From the NCBI GenBank assembly GCA_946481445.1, contig CAMLOA010000057.1:1-8496 (forward strand): a stretch of DNA of 8,496 nucleotides, written 5' to 3'. The notes under the pieces were generated by a model. It was given only the letters and a program-made list of their open reading frames with translations. It was not told the origin of the DNA and ran no database searches. The stretch comes from an uncultured Devosia sp. GTDB taxonomy: Bacteria; Pseudomonadota; Alphaproteobacteria; Rhizobiales; Devosiaceae. Below are positions 6,716-8,496 of this stretch, one piece after another (position 1 is the stretch's first letter; each line of letters opens with the position of its first letter). Position numbers and translations under genes: made by a program.

Positions 6716-7092
6716 CGGCAACCGGCGCGGCTGAACATATCGGCGATGATGATGGGCGTGGCAGCCGTCTCGGCCCATTGGGACTGATCGGGCACCGCTG
6801 CCGCGAGAGCAGCAGCGGCCGCATTCTCATCGAGGTTGAATGACCCGGTACAATGCACCTGCGTCGCCCCCCGCTGCTGGGCCTGTGCCATGACCAGGCC
6901 GGTAGCCTCGCCGACACCAGCCAGATAGGCAATCACGGTCGTGCGGGCGGCCGGATCGGATCGCGACAGGGTGACCATTTCCAGCACCTGCGCGACTGAA
7001 ATCTGCCCCATGCTCGTGCTCGAGGCCGCTTGCGATGTGACCGTCGCGAGCACGAAACTCAGCATTGCGAGAGATGTCGACAAGAGACGCAT
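6712..7092 (-). CDS. Small secreted protein, possibly Rap1a/Tai-like
   Basis: A 126-residue protein with a clear Sec signal peptide: MR, hydrophobic core LLSTSLAMLSFVLATV, and cleavage after Ala22 or Ala23 (SQA-A). The mature part of about 104 residues is mostly helical by composition (VAQVLEMV, TTVIAYLAGVGEATGLVMAQ, AAAAALAAAVP). It has only two cysteines, Cys81 and Cys125, which could form a disulphide in the periplasm. The order of a short helix, a YLAGV helix, Cys, a run ending in Pro, and a closing helix with Cys recalls Rap1a/Tai immunity-like proteins. I am not sure of that link and no toxin is nearby. AAGGA lies 8 bases before the ATG. Its TAG stop is formed by the same CTAG that ends the acetyltransferase gene. 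It diverges from the DUF2975 gene. Confidence 0.75.
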   Translation of the reverse strand: MRLLSTSLAMLSFVLATVTSQAASSTSMGQISVAQVLEMVTLSRSDPAARTTVIAYLAGVGEATGLVMAQAQQRGATQVHCTGSFNLDENAAAAALAAAVPDQSQWAETAATPIIIADMFSRAGCR

Positions 7093-7103
7093 TCCAGATT
7101 TCC

Positions 7104-7162
7104 TTATCGTTTTGTAACGCCGTTATATCCTTTGATAAGAATTTTTTGTTGTCAAACGATAA
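7104..7162. repeat. Inverted repeat with AAACGATAA arms, plus a central palindrome
   Basis: TTATCGTTT (7104-7112) and AAACGATAA (7154-7162) are perfect 9-base inverted arms 41 bases apart. A related TTTGATAAG lies between them at 7131-7139. TAACG-C-CGTTA at 7115-7125 is a perfect 11-base palindrome. The arms are too far apart for a likely RNA hairpin terminator and suit protein binding, possibly by the XRE regulator of the adjacent DUF2975 operon. Confidence 0.5.
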
Positions 7163-7190
7163 TTTTTGACCTAGCCTGCGTCCCACTTCC

Positions 7191-7195
7191 GGAGA
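7191..7195 (+). promoter_or_regulatory. Ribosome binding site that decides the DUF2975 start
   Basis: GGAGA at 7191-7195 is correctly spaced for the ATG at 7202. The in-frame GTG at 7196 directly abuts this site and so cannot use it, which favours the ATG. Confidence 0.7.
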
Positions 7196-7201
7196 GTGAA
7201 C

Positions 7202-7789
7202 ATGATCGATATCAAGGCCGACCCCTTGCACCCCATGCCAATGCCCGGTGCTGCCGTTCCCGTGGCCGCAGGAACATCGATCCTCTTCAATGGCCTGGCC
7301 GTCGCGGCAGGTGCACTTGCAGCGCTTCTGCCGATAGCAATCTGCCTTTACTGGTCGCTGGCGGATCGGGAGCAGCTATTGCTGTCGCTGGGCTCCGGCG
7401 CCCATGGATCCGGCAATCTGGACTCGATGCAGCGGCTGTGGGCTGCTGCAGTCTCTGTGCTCGCTGCGATGCCGCTCTCCTGGGGGCTGGTCCGCTTGCG
7501 AGTGTGCTTCATCGAGTTCGCAAGGGGGCGACCATTCGCGGCCCGCGGCATAGCGGGATTGCGAGATTTCGCGGCCGGCGTCGGTGCAATGGTTCTGGCC
7601 AAGCCAGCCGGCTTCATGGCCCTGGCGCTACTGATGAGCTGGAATGCGCCCGCCGGCATGCGCCAATTCGTCATCCGGATCGACAGCGACGCGCTGCTGC
7701 TGGCGCTGTTTGCAGCCACGATCGGTTCTCTGGCCTGGGCCATGGAAAAGGCCGCCGCCCTTGCCGAAGAAAACAGCCAGTTCGTGTGA
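7202..7789 (+). CDS. DUF2975 family membrane protein
   Basis: A 195-residue inner-membrane protein with four predicted spans at about 27-50, 79-99, 122-145 and 163-181. The family pattern is visible: between spans 2 and 3, VCFIEFARGRPFAARGIAGL (101-120) matches the usual loop with Phe-x-x-Gly-x-x-Phe, and the protein ends with the typical Ala-rich helix and EENSQFV. There are no obvious catalytic residues. Function is unknown, but DUF2975 proteins are very often paired with a small YozG-like XRE regulator, as here. The regulator follows 5 bases after the stop. The ATG is set by GGAG 6 bases upstream. Confidence 0.83.
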   Translation: MIDIKADPLHPMPMPGAAVPVAAGTSILFNGLAVAAGALAALLPIAICLYWSLADREQLLLSLGSGAHGSGNLDSMQRLWAAAVSVLAAMPLSWGLVRLRVCFIEFARGRPFAARGIAGLRDFAAGVGAMVLAKPAGFMALALLMSWNAPAGMRQFVIRIDSDALLLALFAATIGSLAWAMEKAAALAEENSQFV

Positions 7790-7794
7790 CCGCC

Positions 7795-8022
7795 ATGGGG
7801 ATCAGGGTCAATCTTGCCGTGATGCTGGCGCGTCGTGGCGTCAAGTCCAAGGATTTGGCGGAGTATGTCGGGATTACCGAGGCCAATCTCAGCCTGCTCA
7901 AGCAGGGCAAGGTCAAGGGCATCCGCTTCGACACGCTCGACGCCATCTGTCGCTATCTGGCGTGCCAGCCAGGGGATATTCTCGAGCACGAGGCAGAAGC
8001 TATCGAGGCCAACGCAGACTGA
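7795..8022 (+). CDS. YozG-like XRE-family transcriptional regulator
   Basis: A 75-residue protein that is almost only a helix-turn-helix: MGIRVNLAVMLARRGVKSKD, then LAEYVGITEANLSLLKQGKV as the DNA-binding helices (21-40), IRFDTLDAICRYL, and the family signature CQPGDILEHE (57-66). This matches the short Cro/CI regulators (HTH_26 type) that accompany DUF2975. It probably controls its own operon, and the divergent region at 7093-7201 is the natural target. ATG 7795 is preferred because family members begin a few residues before the VNL motif. An in-frame GTG at 7786, overlapping the DUF2975 stop as GTGA, would add three residues. No good ribosome binding site is seen, so expression probably relies on coupling. 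Confidence 0.88.
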   Translation: MGIRVNLAVMLARRGVKSKDLAEYVGITEANLSLLKQGKVKGIRFDTLDAICRYLACQPGDILEHEAEAIEANAD

Positions 8023-8048
8023 CTGCTTGGGCGCGGCGCGGGGCCTTG

Positions 8049-8073
8049 GGGTGACGCCGGTAGCGCGTCACCC
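8049..8073. terminator. Hairpin between convergent XRE and lysyl-tRNA synthetase genes
   Basis: GGGTGACGC (8049-8057) and GCGTCACCC (8065-8073) form a perfect 9-base GC-rich stem with a 7-base loop. It lies in the 58-base gap between convergent stops and so could serve both strands. Neither side has a run of T, so it is not a classical intrinsic terminator. It may slow polymerase or protect 3' ends. Confidence 0.6.
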
Positions 8074-8080
8074 GAGAGTT

Positions 8081-8496
8081 CTATTGAGCCAGCAGCTTGC
8101 CCGCCAAGGCATCGGCGATGAGCTTGCGGGTATTGTCGATACCGTAGAGCGCGGCGAAGGAGCCGAAGCGGGGCCCCCGTTCCTGCCCGATCAGCACCTG
8201 ATAGAGCATCTGGAAGAAGTCGCCGGAAACACCGGGACCGCCCGTGGGGCTTTTCTTGGTGTGATCCTGGTAGCGCTCGATGTCTCGCGCCACGTCGAGA
8301 GCCGCGTTCTGGATGGCTTCGTTATTGGCATCGGCCGGCAGGGCGGCAAACGCGTCCGAAAGTGCCTCGAGCGCAGCGCGCTCCACGTCGTCGGGCGCGC
8401 GATACGACTTGTGCACGAAGTCGCGGAAGTAGCGCATGGCATAGCCCACCAGCGCATCAAGCTGCGGATGCGTCTTGGCCGACACGCCCGGGGCGT
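8081..8496 (-). CDS. lysS: Lysyl-tRNA synthetase, class I, C-terminal part
   Basis: The last 137 codons and stop of a gene that enters from the right edge. The enzyme attaches lysine to tRNA-Lys. Alphaproteobacteria use the class I, archaeal-type enzyme (also called lysK), unrelated in fold to the class II LysRS of most bacteria. The visible part is the C-terminal anticodon-binding helical region: [40 protein letters not shown], then the conserved [40 protein letters not shown] at the end. The frame continues upstream without a stop to base 8496, so the GTG at 8485 is internal and not the start. The catalytic HIGH and KMSKS motifs are outside the window. It is convergent with the XRE gene, with a shared hairpin between them. 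Confidence 0.93.
   Translation of the reverse strand, partial: APGVSAKTHPQLDALVGYAMRYFRDFVHKSYRAPDDVERAALEALSDAFAALPADANNEAIQNAALDVARDIERYQDHTKKSPTGGPGVSGDFFQMLYQVLIGQERGPRFGSFAALYGIDNTRKLIADALAGKLLAQ

Larger units (their letters stand above)
7093..7201. promoter_or_regulatory. AT-rich divergent control region
   Basis: These 109 bases separate the secreted protein from DUF2975 and contrast strongly with the GC-rich genes, with runs such as AATTTTTTGTTGTC. TGTCAA at 7150-7155 reads as a perfect TTGACA -35 box on the minus strand, but a -10 at normal spacing is poor (TATAAC lies 22 bases away). On the plus strand TTGTCA (7149-7154) has only a weak TAGCCT 17 bases on. At least one promoter per direction is expected here, but I cannot place either firmly. 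Confidence 0.55.

Noticed and set aside
7030..8022. Single 330-codon ORF covering DUF2975 in another frame and ending as the XRE regulator
   Set aside because: Only its last 75 codons resemble a known protein. The rest is a shadow of the DUF2975 gene and the AT-rich control region.
8049..8073. Classical intrinsic terminator
   Set aside because: The stem is perfect, but neither strand has a T-run after it; kept only as a hairpin with moderate confidence.

Overview
The window looks like ordinary chromosome from a GC-rich alphaproteobacterium of the Hyphomicrobiales (Rhizobiales). A Devosia-like organism is my best guess, from the overall feel of the proteins and not from a search. The evidence is a PodJ-like coiled-coil/Sel1 polarity protein, a class I (archaeal-type) lysyl-tRNA synthetase, a membrane-associated class 2 PyrD next to a DUF952 gene, and very compact gene packing. 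No insertion sequence, integrase, tRNA, rRNA or CRISPR array is visible.

Layout, left to right. (1) Positions 1-3158, minus strand: most of a very large protein with a cytoplasmic coiled coil, an Ala/Pro/Lys linker, one membrane span and periplasmic Sel1 repeats. It runs off the left edge. (2) 3159-3361: a divergent intergenic region with a CtrA-box-like sequence and two GANTC sites. (3) 3362-4033, plus: a NarL/FixJ-type response regulator with no visible kinase. (4) 4030-5495, minus: a two-gene operon, DUF952 then pyrD, joined by an ATGA overlap. (5) 5496-5624: a divergent promoter region with a good sigma70-type promoter and a near-palindromic operator candidate at the start of transcription. 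(6) 5625-6715, plus: a LexA/CI-like self-cleaving repressor (S24) joined by a GTGA overlap to an acetyltransferase of the AAC(6')-I aminoglycoside type. (7) 6712-7092, minus: a small secreted protein with two cysteines. (8) 7093-7201: an AT-rich divergent control region with inverted repeats. (9) 7202-8022, plus: a DUF2975 four-helix membrane protein followed by a 75-residue YozG-like XRE regulator. (10) 8049-8073: a hairpin between convergent genes. (11) 8081-8496, minus: the C-terminal end of lysyl-tRNA synthetase.

How the genes relate. Most of the window is housekeeping (pyrimidine synthesis, tRNA charging, cell polarity) mixed with small regulator-plus-effector cassettes. The two most interesting cassettes are the S24 repressor with the AAC(6')-like enzyme, which suggests damage- or stress-linked control of an acetyltransferase, and DUF2975 with its XRE partner, whose divergent promoter has repeated AAACGATAA motifs shared with a secreted protein. 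Packing is extreme: two convergent pairs share their stop codons (CTAA at 4030, CTAG at 6712), leaving no room for a terminator.
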